Assembly (NCBI GenBank): GCA_003116975.1
Contig: BGKB01000068.1
Span: 62,001 to 126,000 of the forward strand
DNA: 64,000 nucleotides
Direction of reading: 5' to 3'
DNA from: Aurantiochytrium sp. KH105
Taxonomy: Eukaryota > Sar > Bigyra > Thraustochytrida > Thraustochytriidae
Shown here: in pieces, positions 28,736 through 39,692 of the stretch
Layout of the letters: every line of letters starts with the position of its first letter
Numbering within the stretch: position 1 is the stretch's first letter
Translations under genes and position numbers: made by a program
The notes under the pieces: generated by a model
Told to the model about the DNA's origin: nothing
The model's database searches: none
Seen by the model: only the letters and a program-made list of their open reading frames with translations

Positions 28736-31457
28736 AAAGCGGAGGCAGAGATGAAAGGAAGGGCGTTATCCGGGGTTCTCTCGGTCGTGATCTGGGCCAG
28801 TCCGCTGCCGGCCGTGCAGCGAGCGGCCCAGGCCGGGTTCGCATTTCTCCCTGTCGCCGCGAGCGATCTTGCTCCAGACGCAAGTGGGCCTCGCGAGCAC
28901 AGCGGCAGGGCGGAAGCGGAGTCGCGGCGCGCACGCGGCAAGATCGAGCTGCCATTGCGGCCAATAGAGCCCCGCCTCGTCGAGCCAACCAAGCGAGGCG
29001 ACGCAAAGGCAACCAACCACCAACCACCGCGCTCGCAAAAGGCTGCCCACAGCTGGCTGCCGTCTGTACTGCCAGGCCGACGCGCAGCTGCGGGAGATCC
29101 CGCAATTCAGCGCGCGGGTGTGCGCCGCCGCTCTTCCCTGATTTCGAAAGGCAACGAGAAGAGCTGTCTCGCCCTCTTTGTCTCCTCCCGTCTCGGCTGC
29201 CGTCTCGGCTCGGGCTGGAGGCCTCGTGATCACGGTCGCTCCGCCGGCCCGGGCGCAGGCCTGTCTACTCGTTGCCGGCCGCGGCCCGAATCTTCGGCCA
29301 GCTGCGAGGCCTGGTCGCTCCAGGCGCCAGCGGCAGCGCCTCCTTGCGGCAGGCTTCTCTCTCGTCGTAGGCTAGGCCTATTCTGCGTGCGTGCACGAAA
29401 GGTCTGTCCCTGGCGCACCCGTGTGCGCGACGCACCCCGCCCTCTCGTTCGCGCGCTCGCTCGGGGCTGCGGTTAGGCCTGCAGCGAGCGAAGACGCGAA
29501 GCGCGCCTGCACCCGCCGCCGCGCGGCCGCGCGTCGCAGAGGTCGCCAGCCCGCGCCTCCCTCGCAGTCGATGCGACGTGCGCGCGGTGCACTGCGTTCC
29601 CGGCCAGCGCATCACCCGCGATGACGCCGCCGCCAATGCTGCGTTCACACCGTCGCCTCGCTTGTAGCGAGCGAGTGCCCCAAAGTCTTCTTTTTCCTTT
29701 CTTTCATTTCAAGTTCTTTTCTTTCGAGTTCTTTCGTTCGCTTGCCTTCTTTTTTTCGCTCTCTCGACCCGTGCTGTCTCAGCTGCCTCCACTGCCGGCG
29801 CACACGGGGCGTCCCAAACGGAGCGCTCGCTTGCTCGCCCGCTGGAGCCGTGGCCGTCGCTCGCGCCGAGGCCCTGTGCTCCTCTGCGCGGCGCTGCGCT
29901 GAGCAGGCCAGGCCCCGTCCGCGAGATGCGTGGCCGCCAGACCAGGGCCTGGCGCCCGCGAACCGTGGCGTTTGTCGGTTGCTGTTGGTTGCGAGGGCGC
30001 TCTGCTTGCTTGCTTGCTTGCTTGCTCTGCTTCACTCTTTACTTGCTTTCTTCTTGCTTTTACGTGTGAACGCTGCGGACTCGAACTGAATGAACGAATG
30101 TAGATGCCAAGCCGCGGCTGCGAGCGTTTCTTCGCCTCTGGCCGCGCGACGCAAGCGACGGCGTCAGAGACTGCGAGCGCGGAGCGAGCGAGGAGGGAAA
30201 CGGGAGGACTGGCCGACGTCCGGGATAGAGGAGGGAGGCTAGGCGCTACCGGCAGGCTTCTAAGGGGCCCTCTTCCTTCTTCCTTGCGCATTTCTTCTTT
30301 TTCTTCCGCAGGAAAGGAACAAGAGCAAAAAAAAGTTTCTTTCTTTCCTTTGGTCGAAAGGAGACAGCCGCCAGGCTTCAAGCGCTGCGTGCGTGCTCGT
30401 GTGCGTGCGTGCAGGACCTCGGCGGTTGGCCGTGCCGAGGCTGGGGGTGGCGTAGCCGCTGCGCTCTCTGTCAAAAAACCAACCAACGACGGCAACCACC
30501 CGGCCGCGCCGCACCACTGGCCACACACCCGCCGTCCCCGCCGCTTCGAGGATGCTCCTGCGTCGCGTAGGGGTCCAGGGACACACAGGAGGCGCACACC
30601 TTGAGTGGGGTCACTCTTTGGCTTGCACGAGAACAAAACGAGGGTAGGCCCAAGCTCTTCTCGGCTCTGCTCGGCTCTGTTCTGCTCTGCTTTGCTCTGC
30701 TCTTCTCTGCTCGGCTCGGCTCGTCTCAGCGCCGCAAAGAATGGCGTTTCTTGTTGCACTAGCATTTATTTATTCGCGTCGCCATACAACGCATGGAAAG
30801 TGGCGTTGCAGAGTGCGGTGAGGCTGGTGTGGCTGGTCGCTGGCTTGGCCGCAGCAGGAATCGTTTTTCGAATTCTTCTCGTCCCATCCATCATCCCTCC
30901 ACCTTTGCAATTTGCAACATCATGATTTTGCGTGCCTTCACGCGCTCAAAAGCACCGTAGGTCGATCGTCACCTGGCTGGTGTGGCCAATACATTAGCAA
31001 CCCATTCCCTACCAGCGGCCACTGCGGCAGCCAGATTGACAAAGCGATGGTTTCGAAAAGGTTCGCTTCGCCCTGCCGGCAATCTCCCCTGACCCCGAAA
31101 AGTCAAGAAACGCTCTCGGTTTTCTGCCTCACGCAGCTGACCACCCCCGGGCGCCGTGGCCAGGGATGCGCTGCGATGTGATGTGATGCGACGGGATGCG
31201 ATGCGACGCGACGGGGCGGGATGCGTTGCGAGGCCTCCTTGAAGTTCGCAGGGTCGGCGGCCGCGCCGAACGAACTTCAGAGGTAGGCCTTTCTTGGGCG
31301 TTTCATGACCCGGTACGAGGCCTCAGCGCGGGGTCCTGAGAAGTCTGCGGTCGCGTACCTCTGAATCCCGCCTCCTGAGCTCTGTCCAGCCGCCGAGGAT
31401 TGCCTACCTCGGCTTCTGGCGATCCGGCGTCGCCACGCCAAGCCACTCCATCACTCG

Positions 31458-31507
31458 CTTGTTTGCTTGCTTGCTCGCTTACTTGCTTGCTTGCTTGCTT
31501 GCTTGCT
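31458..31507. repeat. (CTTG)n tract
   Basis: Nearly continuous CTTG units with a few CTCG variants. The same tetramer recurs at 30003-30026 and 35327-35342. Confidence 0.9.
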
Positions 31508-32397
31508 CGGCTGCTCGGCTGGTTGCTCGCGTTGCTCGCGATCGCGCTGCGGAAGGCTGCCTCGAGTTGCTTTTGCCGCCATCGCTATTCGAAATCAGGC
31601 AGGCAGGTTCACGCTGCTGCTTGCACGCGCCGCGTCTTCACGCGGAGGCCACCTCGCCCGCCTCGTGGAACCGCGGCGAACGTCGGGCTGGCTCGGGCTG
31701 GAAGGCAAGAAAGTATGGCGCTTCGACGACTATCTTCAGAAGTTATGCAGACGTGGCGGCTTCGCCAGCCCGCCCGGCCGCTGGCCACTGCCGCCAAAGA
31801 AACAGCCCGCCCCGCCAGCGGAGATCGTGCCACCGCTGGCTCGGGCGAGCCATCCTCCGTGCGTGCGGCCACCGAGGTCTCTGCCTTCGCGGCGCGGAGA
31901 CCTTTGCCGCCACCGGTGACGCGGGCGCCGCGCACGGAGGAGGAAATGTGAATTGGAACACCTTGGGACGGTTCAGCACTGGCTTCGCGCGGCTGCTTCC
32001 TCCGCGGCCCTGCAGAGGAGACCCACGCCAGCGGTCGCGGCGGCGTCACCGGGCCCGGTCTCTGAGCTTCGTGTCCCTCGGCCTCCTTCTCCCTCGGCTC
32101 GCCCTGCTCTCTCCGCGGCCAGTTGCCGTGGTCGCATCCGCTGGCTGGCCATGCCTGGAGCAGCAGCAGCAGCCATGGCAGCTGCCACTGCTGCTGGCAG
32201 TTCCCGCGCTGTCGTCCGCCAGGCCGAGCCACGCCCGCCCGCCCGCCCGCCTGGCTGAGCTCGCTGGCTGCTGCTGACTGCCCAAGGCTGGCGGAGCGCT
32301 CGGGGTTTTGAAAGAAACTAAAATAGCCAGAGAAGAAGAAAAGAAAGAAAGGCCCAGAAAGATACTACTAGCACAAAGTTATCGAAACGAGCAGCGT

Positions 32398-32398
32398 G

Positions 32399-32432
<34 letters not shown>
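32398..32432. repeat. (CAGC)n tetranucleotide repeat
   Basis: About eight perfect CAGC/AGCC units, ending in GCTAGCTACC. Confidence 0.9.
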
Positions 32433-33399
32433 TAGCTACCTGGCTACTGGCCAGCCTTGCATGCGCGAGCCAGGTACGCGGGCCGCAAGCGCTGCGCTGG
32501 CAGCCACAGGACTGGCGGGGCGCTGCTTGCTCTTCCCGGTCGCACGCAGCTTAGGCAGAGCAGAGGAGAGCAGAGAGAGCAGAGCAGGCCGCTGACCCGC
32601 GTCGCTGAATTCGTCCCTCGCGGCGTCCCTTCCCGCGACGCCCCGCAGCTTCCCCCTCCTCTGCCCGCAGCGCGCAACCGCCTTCCTTCCCTAGGGAATA
32701 TGGCGACTCCTGCGGGCGCCACTCGTGTCGCATACTGCCGACCGCGCCCACAGCGCGCCGCGGAGGAGGAGGGGGGGGGGGGGCGCCAGAAGGGGCTCCT
32801 CCCAGGCCGAAGACTCTGAACCTCGGCGTGCCATGCAATTAGGGAGGGCGGGAAGAACTTTTGAATGAACTCGCAAAAATCCGCGCTGAGACGGCCGCAG
32901 GGTCAGAGGCCTGGCCTCTCTCCCTCTCGCTCTCTCCCTCGCGGCGCGTGCGCGAGGCCTGGCCGAAAAAGGCCAGCGCTGCGCTGCGCTGTGCAGAGCA
33001 GCCTCGGAGGGCGCGCCTCTGGCTGTTTGCATTTCTCCAACGACCGGCCGGGTGCTGCTGGCTGCTGGCTGCTGGCTGCACTGCTGCTGGCCGCTCCTCT
33101 TTTTCCCCACAGCTCCCGCTCTGGCGCCCTCTCCGGTCCCCTCTGTCTCGCCGCCCACTGAATTCAGCGCTACGCTTCCCGCCCGCTCCCTCTTTCGAAT
33201 TCTCCTTTCTTTTCTTTTCTTTCTTTTCTTTTTCTTTCTTACCTTTCCCTTCCTTTCCTCCCTCGCTCGTGATCGCCGCGCAGCCACGGAGGCCCTGGCG
33301 CCTCGCACTTCTCGGCCGCGCTGCGCGTTGCCGCGAGGCCTTCCCGTCAGCCAGCCACCCACCCGCCAAGGAAGGCCAGCCGCGAAGTCCTCGCGCTCT

Positions 33400-33482
33400 C
33401 CCCCTTCTTTCTTTTCTTTTTTTGCCTTTTTCTTTACTTTTCTTTTCTTTTTTCTTTTCTTTTCTTTTTTCTTTTCTTTTCC
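33400..33482. repeat. Polypyrimidine CTTTT tract
   Basis: About 80 nt of almost uninterrupted C/T on the plus strand. A similar tract lies at 33196-33265. Such homopurine/homopyrimidine runs can form triplexes; whether this one does is not visible. Confidence 0.85.
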
Positions 33483-34885
33483 GATTGATTGATTGATCCC
33501 CGTTCTCTCTCCCCCCGCGTTCTCGCCTTCTCCCCGCGCGGCACGCTCGCACGCATGCCCTGCCCTGCCATGCCATGCCATGCCGTGCCATGCACGCCCG
33601 CCCCGCTCGCCTTCCTCCCTCCCTCCCTCCGCTGCCGTCGCAAGTAGTTCGACGCCGCCGTTCGATCCGATTCGGTCGGCTCGAGTTCGACTCGCCTCCG
33701 CTCTCTGCCCTCCTTCCTTCCCTCTCGTTCGGCGCGGCCTCGAAGGCAGGCAGGCAGGAAGCCGCAGAGAGGGGAAGGCCGAGGCGGCACAAGCAGGGCC
33801 GGCGGCTGGACAGGCGCGCAAGCAGGGCGGCCGCCTTCGCAAGCAGGGAAAAGCGCGCGGCGCGGCAATCCCGCGGCGCCGGAGAAGCAAACCCGCAACA
33901 CCGGTCGCGCAGGGACCCTGCCCGCGCACGCCCGGACTTCAAGCAACACCAGGTACGTGAACACGAGATCGCGACAGCGATGGAGTGGAATGCAATGCAA
34001 TGCAATGAAATGGAATGGCAGCCTGCCGGCCTGGCCTGCCCAGGGCAGCGAGCAATCGCGACGCGTCGACGATCTCGATGTGCGTGCATGCACAGCACGC
34101 GGGATTTGAAAATTCGCGCGATCTGCTGCTGCTGCTGCTGCTGCTGCTGCCTGCTGCCGCCAACGCCGCCGTTCCCACCAAGCCCGCTCCGCTACGCCTT
34201 CTTCTTCTCCTCCTCCTCCTCGACGCCCGCCACGCCCGCCTCGACGTCTCCCTCGCCAGGCCCCGCTCACGAGCTGCCTCTGCCGTCTAGTCTCCGCGGC
34301 CGGGGCCTGTTCGGCCAGGCGCCACAATTTGCCATGCACACGGAGAATGTGATTGATTGAACGAACGAACGACACGACACGACACGAACGACCGGCCGGC
34401 CGGGACGAGGAGGAACTCGCACAGCGTCCTCCTCTGCTTTACATTGCATTGTATTGCACTGCATTGCAGGCGTCCCTGCCTGCGTCTGTCGCGCCGCCAT
34501 GATTCGAGGCGACGCACGCGCACGGTCGCACGCTCTCTCGCACGCTCTCGCGCGTCCTGATCGCCTCCTCGCACGCATGCACAGGCATTGCGTCCAGGCG
34601 TGCGCGAGGGTGGACGCCGCCCGACATGACGGCGTTCTTGCGCGGGTCGTCCTCTGCGCCTCACCCGCGCCTTCCCTTCGTTCACCCGTCGTCCGTTCAT
34701 TCCTCGCATCGCGGCGCTCTGCGCGGTCGATGTCGTGGTCCGTGGCCCTGGATTCCTCGCATCGCTTGCTTTCATGAGCATCTCGGGGCCTGCTCCGCCC
34801 GCTCGCGCCGCCAGCACCGCTTCCTGCGCCTCTTCCTGCGCCCCGCGAAGGCCGCCCACCAGGCCTTGCTCGCGAGATCAGCTCT

Positions 34886-34932
34886 GCATTGCATTGCTTT
34901 GCATTGCTTTGCATTGCATTGCTTTGCTTTGC
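34886..34932. repeat. TTGCA/TTGCT pentanucleotide tract
   Basis: About nine pentamers alternating TTGCA and TTGCT (with CTTTG variants), in line with the ATGCA palindrome at 28712-28735. Confidence 0.9.
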
Positions 34933-35700
34933 GCTGGATTGGATTTCGCCGCGTCGCGTTGCGTCGCGCTGCGCTGCGCTGCATTTGCATTCTCTGCGTT
35001 GCAGGGCCGCTTTGGCGCTCTTTCGCTGGTCAAGGGAGCGGTCGCAGGCCGCAGGGAACCGAATGCCTATTGCAGGAAGGCGCGCGGGTTTCTTCCGGTT
35101 TCCGGCGGGAGGAAGGGAGAAGAGGAATATAAGGCGACGAGCTCTGCTCTGCTGCCTTTGCTTTTCTTCTTTCTTTCTTTCTCTCTCTCTCTCTCTGAGC
35201 AGGCGCGGATACTATGGCCGAGGAGGAGGCGCAGAGAAGCGAGGCGAGGCGAGCAACTGCGTGCAGGGCGATCGCGCCGAAGCGAGGCCAAGAAAGAAAC
35301 GCTTGCACGGACGCGCCGGCGCAAGAGGCTTGCTTGCTTGCTATGCTAGCGAAGGCTGGCTGGCTGGCTTGCTGTCTCGCCACGAGTTGACGTTCGCGGG
35401 GAGCAGTTTCAGGTCCCCGACGGAGTCCAAGCTCTTTCGTTGTCTAGAGCTGGCGCTCGCTAGCGTGGTAGTGGAAGCAGGAACGATTTGCGGGCAGGCA
35501 CAGAGAGAGAGAGAGAGAGAGAGAAGATGTGAGAGGGGGCTGGGGAACAAAACCAATCATGAAAAAGGAAGAACGGCTGAACGTGAGAAACAGAACGAAA
35601 CTGACTGAATCCATCCCATCGCGCGATCGCTCGATCGACTGTTGACCAAAACCAAACAGCCAACGCAGAGAAGCGTACAGAACCAGGAACGACATCCAAG

Positions 35701-38700
35701 ATGAGCCTCGAGGAGGGAAAAGCCGCGTCCTCGACGCCTGCCCCCATGGAGGAGACCGCGTCCAACGCGACCCTGACGGAGCCTCCTCAGGAGGAGACCG
35801 CGGCCCCCGCCGCTACCGAGACCAAGCCCGAGGACACTACGGCCACCAAGGAGGCGGCCGCTGCCTCGCCCGCTGAGCCCGCCGCTGCCGCCGCACCCGC
35901 GGCCGTCCCGGCCGAGAAGGAGTCCCTCCACGCCATGAAGGAGCTCCAGAACCCCACCGCCCAGCGCCAGATGGATGACGCCGGTGATGATGACGAGTTC
36001 GACATTGCCGCCCTCACCATCGAGGAGGCCCTCGCCAAGTTCAACACCACCAAGGGTGGTCTCACCTCCGAGGAGGCCGCCAGGCGCCTCGAGCAGTACG
36101 GCCCCAACGCTCTGCCCGAGACCGAGACCAACAAGTGCCTCCAGTTCCTCAGCTTTATGTGGAACCCTCTCTCCTGGGTCATGGAAGCCGCTGCCATTGT
36201 CGCCATCGTGCTCTCCAACGGCCCCCAGCCGTACATCTACCCCAACTCGCAGTGGAACAACTTCGACTCCAGCTTTGATTCCGGCAGCCCGGACGTCGAC
36301 GGCAACCCTCCCCCTGACTACCCGGATTTCATTGGTATCGTGCTGCTCCTCATTGCCAACTCGTGCATTGGCTACTACGAGGAGTCCAAGGCTGGTGATG
36401 CCGTCGCCGCTCTCATGGACCAGCTCAGCCCCGAGTGCTACGTCAAGCGCGACGGTGAGTGGAAGACCCTCCCCGCCAAGGACCTCGTCCCTGGTGATAT
36501 CGTTACCATCAAGCTTGGTGACATTATCCCCGCTGACATGAAGGTCCTCGAAGGTGAGCCCCTCAAGATCGATCAGGCCGGTCTTACCGGTGAGTCCCTC
36601 CCCGTCACCAAGTCCCCTGGTGATGAGGTCTACTCCAGTTCCGTCGTCAAGCGCGGTGAGATCGACTGCATGGTCCACGCTACCGGTATCAACACCTTCT
36701 TCGGTAAGGCCGCCAACCTCGTCGGCAGCACCGAGGAGCACGGCCATCTCCAGCAGGTCCTCAGCGCCATTGGTCTCTTTTGCATGTCCTACATTGGCCT
36801 CTGGATTGTCATCGTCGTCATTGTCACCCCGTCCGCCTACACCTGGTACTACCGCGGCATCATCAACGTCGTGCTCGTCCTTCTCATCGGTGGTATCCCC
36901 ATTGCCATGCCTACTGTGCTTTCGGTCACCATGGCTCTCGGTGTCAACGAGCTCGCCAAGATGGACGCCATCGTCACCCGTATTACCGCTGTCGAGGAGA
37001 TGGCCGGTATGGATGTCCTCTGCTCTGACAAGACTGGTACGCTCACCCTCAACCAGCTGACCGTCGATACCCCCTCGTGCTGTGGCGAGTTCACTCCTTC
37101 CGAGGTTATCCGCTCTGCCGCTCTCGCCGCCAAGCGTGAAGGTGACCCCGATGCCATCGACAAGTGCATTGCCGAAGCCGCCGTCGCCCAGGGCCTCAAC
37201 TTTGACGAGTGGGAGGAGACGCACTTCTTTCCCTTTGACCCCGTTGGCAAGCGCACCCAGGCCACCCTCAAGCACAAGACCGAGGACAACCGCGTCTACG
37301 TTGTCTCCAAGGGCGCCCCCCAGGTCATGATCGACCTTGCCTGGAACGCCGACGAGATCCGCGCCGAGCAGGAAAAGCAGATTGACGACTTTGCCCTCCG
37401 TGGTCTCCGCGCCATTGGTGTCGCCGAGAAGCACGGAGAGGACGGCAAGTGGGAGTTCATGGGCCTCATCCCCCTCCTTGACCCGCCCCGCCACGATACC
37501 AAGCAGACCATCGACGAGGCCCAGCGTCTCGGTGTCAGTGTCAAGATGATTACCGGTGATCAGGTCGCTATCGGCAAGGAGACCGCCCGCCGCCTTGCCA
37601 TGGGTGTCAACTTCCACAACGCCAAGATCCTCCGCTCCGAGTTTGTTGAAGGCATCCCCATTGTCGATATCGTCGAAGAGGCCGATGGATTCGGTGAGGT
37701 CTTCCCCGAGGATAAGTACCGCTGCGTCGAGATCCTTCGTCACTCCAAGCGCGGCCCCTTTGGTGGCAACCACGTTGTCGGCATGACTGGTGATGGTGTC
37801 AACGATGCCCCTGCCCTCAAGGCTGCCGATGTCGGTATTGCCGTCGCTGATGCCACCGATGCCGCCCGCGCCGCCAGTGACATGGTCCTCCTTACCCCTG
37901 GTCTCAACGTTATCATCCACGCTATCATTGGTTCCCGCAAGATCTTCCAGCGCATGAAGAACTACGCCATGTACGCTTGCGCCACCACCGTCCGTATCGT
38001 CACCACCTTTGGTCTCCTCTGCGTTGCCTTCCAGTTCTCCTTCCCTCCCTTCATGGTCCTCATTATTGCCTACCTCAACGATGGTACCATTCTCACCATT
38101 TCCAAGGATAACGCCTCGCCCTCGCCCACCCCTGACGCTTGGCGCCTCAAGGAGATCTTCTCCATCGGTGCCAACATCGGCATCTGGCTCACCCTTTCGA
38201 CGGTCGTCTTCTTCATTGTCATCATCTACACTGACTTCTTTGACACCGTCGCCCCCAAGATGCCCGAGCTTATGGTCAAGGACGACCCCATTTGCTACTT
38301 TTACGAATCTACGACCGCTCAGAGCTGGGGTGCCGCCAACGGCTTTGCCGAGTGCGCTGCCGGCAGCATTTCTGATGCCTGCACGGCCGTCCTCCGCGCT
38401 GCCCACTCTGCCATGAGCCCGGACCTTCGCTACGCCCCCGAGAACGACTGCCTTTCCGCCTACCAGGCCACCTACGGTAACAACGATATCGGCCGCCGCC
38501 TGAATGCCGTCATCTACCTCCAGGTGTCCATCACTGGCCAGCTCGTCATCTTCTCTACCCGCTCGCGCACCTTCTTCTTCCAGGGCGCTCCCCCCTCGCC
38601 TTGGCTCATGGGTGCCGTCGCCCTCGCTCAGCTCGTCGCCACCTTCCTCGTCGTCTACGCCGACTGGCCCTTCACGGCCATCGCGCCCATCGGCTGGGGC

Positions 38701-38952
38701 TGGGCTGGCATCATCTGGGTCTGGTCCATCATTTGGTTCCTCCCCGTCGATATCGTCAAGATCACCACCCTCTGGATCCTTTACGGCAACCCCTGGAAGG
38801 CCGCCTCGCAGCAGCGCCTCATGCTCTCCATGGCTGTCAACGGCGGTGCCTCGCACCTTGGCTCCCGTGCGGGCTCTCGCAAGGCCCCCAACTCGCGTGC
38901 CTACGCCCGCGCATCAGCAGCGCGTGCTGCTGCCCGCGCGTCCCGTCGCTGA
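35701..38952 (+). CDS. PMA1: P-type plasma-membrane H+-ATPase (P3A)
   Basis: 1083 residues. All P-type signatures are intact: LTGES at about 295-299, phosphorylation site CSDKTGTLT with Asp443, MITGDQ, and MTGDGVNDAPALKAADVGIAV (GDGVND at 697-702). The N-terminal order (GLTSEEAARRLEQYGPNALPE, FLSFMWNPLSWVMEAAAIVAIVL) and the ten-helix layout are those of fungal/plant P3A proton pumps, which energise the plasma membrane. About 100 extra N-terminal residues are Ala/Pro/Thr/Glu-rich. The C-terminus is short and basic (SRAGSRKAP...RASRR), with no recognisable plant R-domain. A Cys-containing extracellular insertion (about 865-930) precedes the last helices. Codons are strongly biased to C in third position, suggesting high expression. 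There are no introns. Confidence 0.95.
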   Translation: MSLEEGKAASSTPAPMEETASNATLTEPPQEETAAPAATETKPEDTTATKEAAAASPAEPAAAAAPAAVPAEKESLHAMKELQNPTAQRQMDDAGDDDEFDIAALTIEEALAKFNTTKGGLTSEEAARRLEQYGPNALPETETNKCLQFLSFMWNPLSWVMEAAAIVAIVLSNGPQPYIYPNSQWNNFDSSFDSGSPDVDGNPPPDYPDFIGIVLLLIANSCIGYYEESKAGDAVAALMDQLSPECYVKRDGEWKTLPAKDLVPGDIVTIKLGDIIPADMKVLEGEPLKIDQAGLTGESLPVTKSPGDEVYSSSVVKRGEIDCMVHATGINTFFGKAANLVGSTEEHGHLQQVLSAIGLFCMSYIGLWIVIVVIVTPSAYTWYYRGIINVVLVLLIGGIPIAMPTVLSVTMALGVNELAKMDAIVTRITAVEEMAGMDVLCSDKTGTLTLNQLTVDTPSCCGEFTPSEVIRSAALAAKREGDPDAIDKCIAEAAVAQGLNFDEWEETHFFPFDPVGKRTQATLKHKTEDNRVYVVSKGAPQVMIDLAWNADEIRAEQEKQIDDFALRGLRAIGVAEKHGEDGKWEFMGLIPLLDPPRHDTKQTIDEAQRLGVSVKMITGDQVAIGKETARRLAMGVNFHNAKILRSEFVEGIPIVDIVEEADGFGEVFPEDKYRCVEILRHSKRGPFGGNHVVGMTGDGVNDAPALKAADVGIAVADATDAARAASDMVLLTPGLNVIIHAIIGSRKIFQRMKNYAMYACATTVRIVTTFGLLCVAFQFSFPPFMVLIIAYLNDGTILTISKDNASPSPTPDAWRLKEIFSIGANIGIWLTLSTVVFFIVIIYTDFFDTVAPKMPELMVKDDPICYFYESTTAQSWGAANGFAECAAGSISDACTAVLRAAHSAMSPDLRYAPENDCLSAYQATYGNNDIGRRLNAVIYLQVSITGQLVIFSTRSRTFFFQGAPPSPWLMGAVALAQLVATFLVVYADWPFTAIAPIGWGWAGIIWVWSIIWFLPVDIVKITTLWILYGNPWKAASQQRLMLSMAVNGGASHLGSRAGSRKAPNSRAYARASAARAAARASRR

Positions 38953-39692
38953 TTTTCTTAACCCAAGACCAATTTGTGCTTTTGCTAGCAATAAAACGAA
39001 CATTACGTGCGCAATGCATGCCCCTCAAAAGTGTCTCCCTCGCTCGATTTTCTTCCTTGTCCTTGTTCTTCTCTAAGCCTGATTCAAGCGAATACCCATC
39101 ATTTTCTTCTTGTTCATTGGTCGCTGCCTACTCGAGACGCATCTGTAGATTTCACGACAACAATTTCAAAGGAAAAGAACCACGAGATCAGCGACAAGAT
39201 CAACGACAGGCTGTTCAGGTGATCGCAGCATCCATTCCAATCTATTCCGGACTCGTTGGGAATTCCACGACAACAGTCGCAGAGAGAAGGAACAACGAGA
39301 TTAACAACAACAACAACTTGTTCAAGCCTTGTCAAACACAATTTAGTTTCTAGAAATCAAAACACCAAAGCCACGCGCGCGAGCAATAAGCGCAAGCTAT
39401 TCTGCTTCTTTTTCCTTCTTCATGGATGGGTGTTTCGTTTTCGAAACCATCTTTGGTCATCATCCTCATGAAAAATGGGAAAGTCTTGCCGGGGCCCTTC
39501 TTCTTTTGGGTTTGTCGAACAGTGGGATGGGAAATAAAGTTCGCCTGTCTCCTCGTTCTTCTTGATGATATTCTTGGTGTTTCGTGGCCATCTCGTAAAT
39601 GTTATTTATACAATTCCTGACAGTCGCCGCAGCCCACTTCTTCACCCCCCCCCCAAAAAAAGGGTTAGTTTTGCACGCCACACTCTTGCACG
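38953..39692. other. Convergent intergenic spacer
   Basis: AT-richer sequence between tail-to-tail genes. A poly-C/poly-A junction (about 39645-39662) is the only marked structure. Nothing gene-like is seen. Confidence 0.6.

Larger units (their letters stand above)
25936..35700. other. Gene desert rich in short tandem repeats and palindromes
   Basis: No frame on either strand looks like a conserved protein; the long frames present are low-complexity (Arg, Ala, Leu, Ser runs) as expected from GC-rich repeats. The sequence is dominated by short repeats: GTGC (28269-28294), CTTG (30003-30026, 31458-31507), AGCC (32398-32432), C/T tracts (33196-33265, 33400-33482), CTG (34127-34150), TTGCA/TTGCT (34886-34932) and GA/CT. 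It also holds palindromes at 26342-26359 and 28712-28735. The last part upstream of 35701 should hold the H+-ATPase promoter and leader. A non-coding transcript cannot be excluded. Confidence 0.5.

Noticed and set aside
28254..30765. Several 200-330-codon frames on both strands at 28-31 kb
   Set aside because: They overlap one another in many frames with no motif, as expected from stop-poor GC-rich sequence.
32691..34375. Overlapping minus-strand frames of 300-420 codons in the desert
   Set aside because: All are Arg/Ala/Lys/Gly low-complexity generated by CT tracts and GC-rich repeats; no conserved block in any frame.
35557..38856. 1099-codon minus-strand frame opposite the H+-ATPase as a gene
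   Set aside because: It mirrors the sense gene's codon bias, is Gly/Asp/Val/Leu-rich, matches no family, and the sense strand is an unmistakable P-type ATPase.
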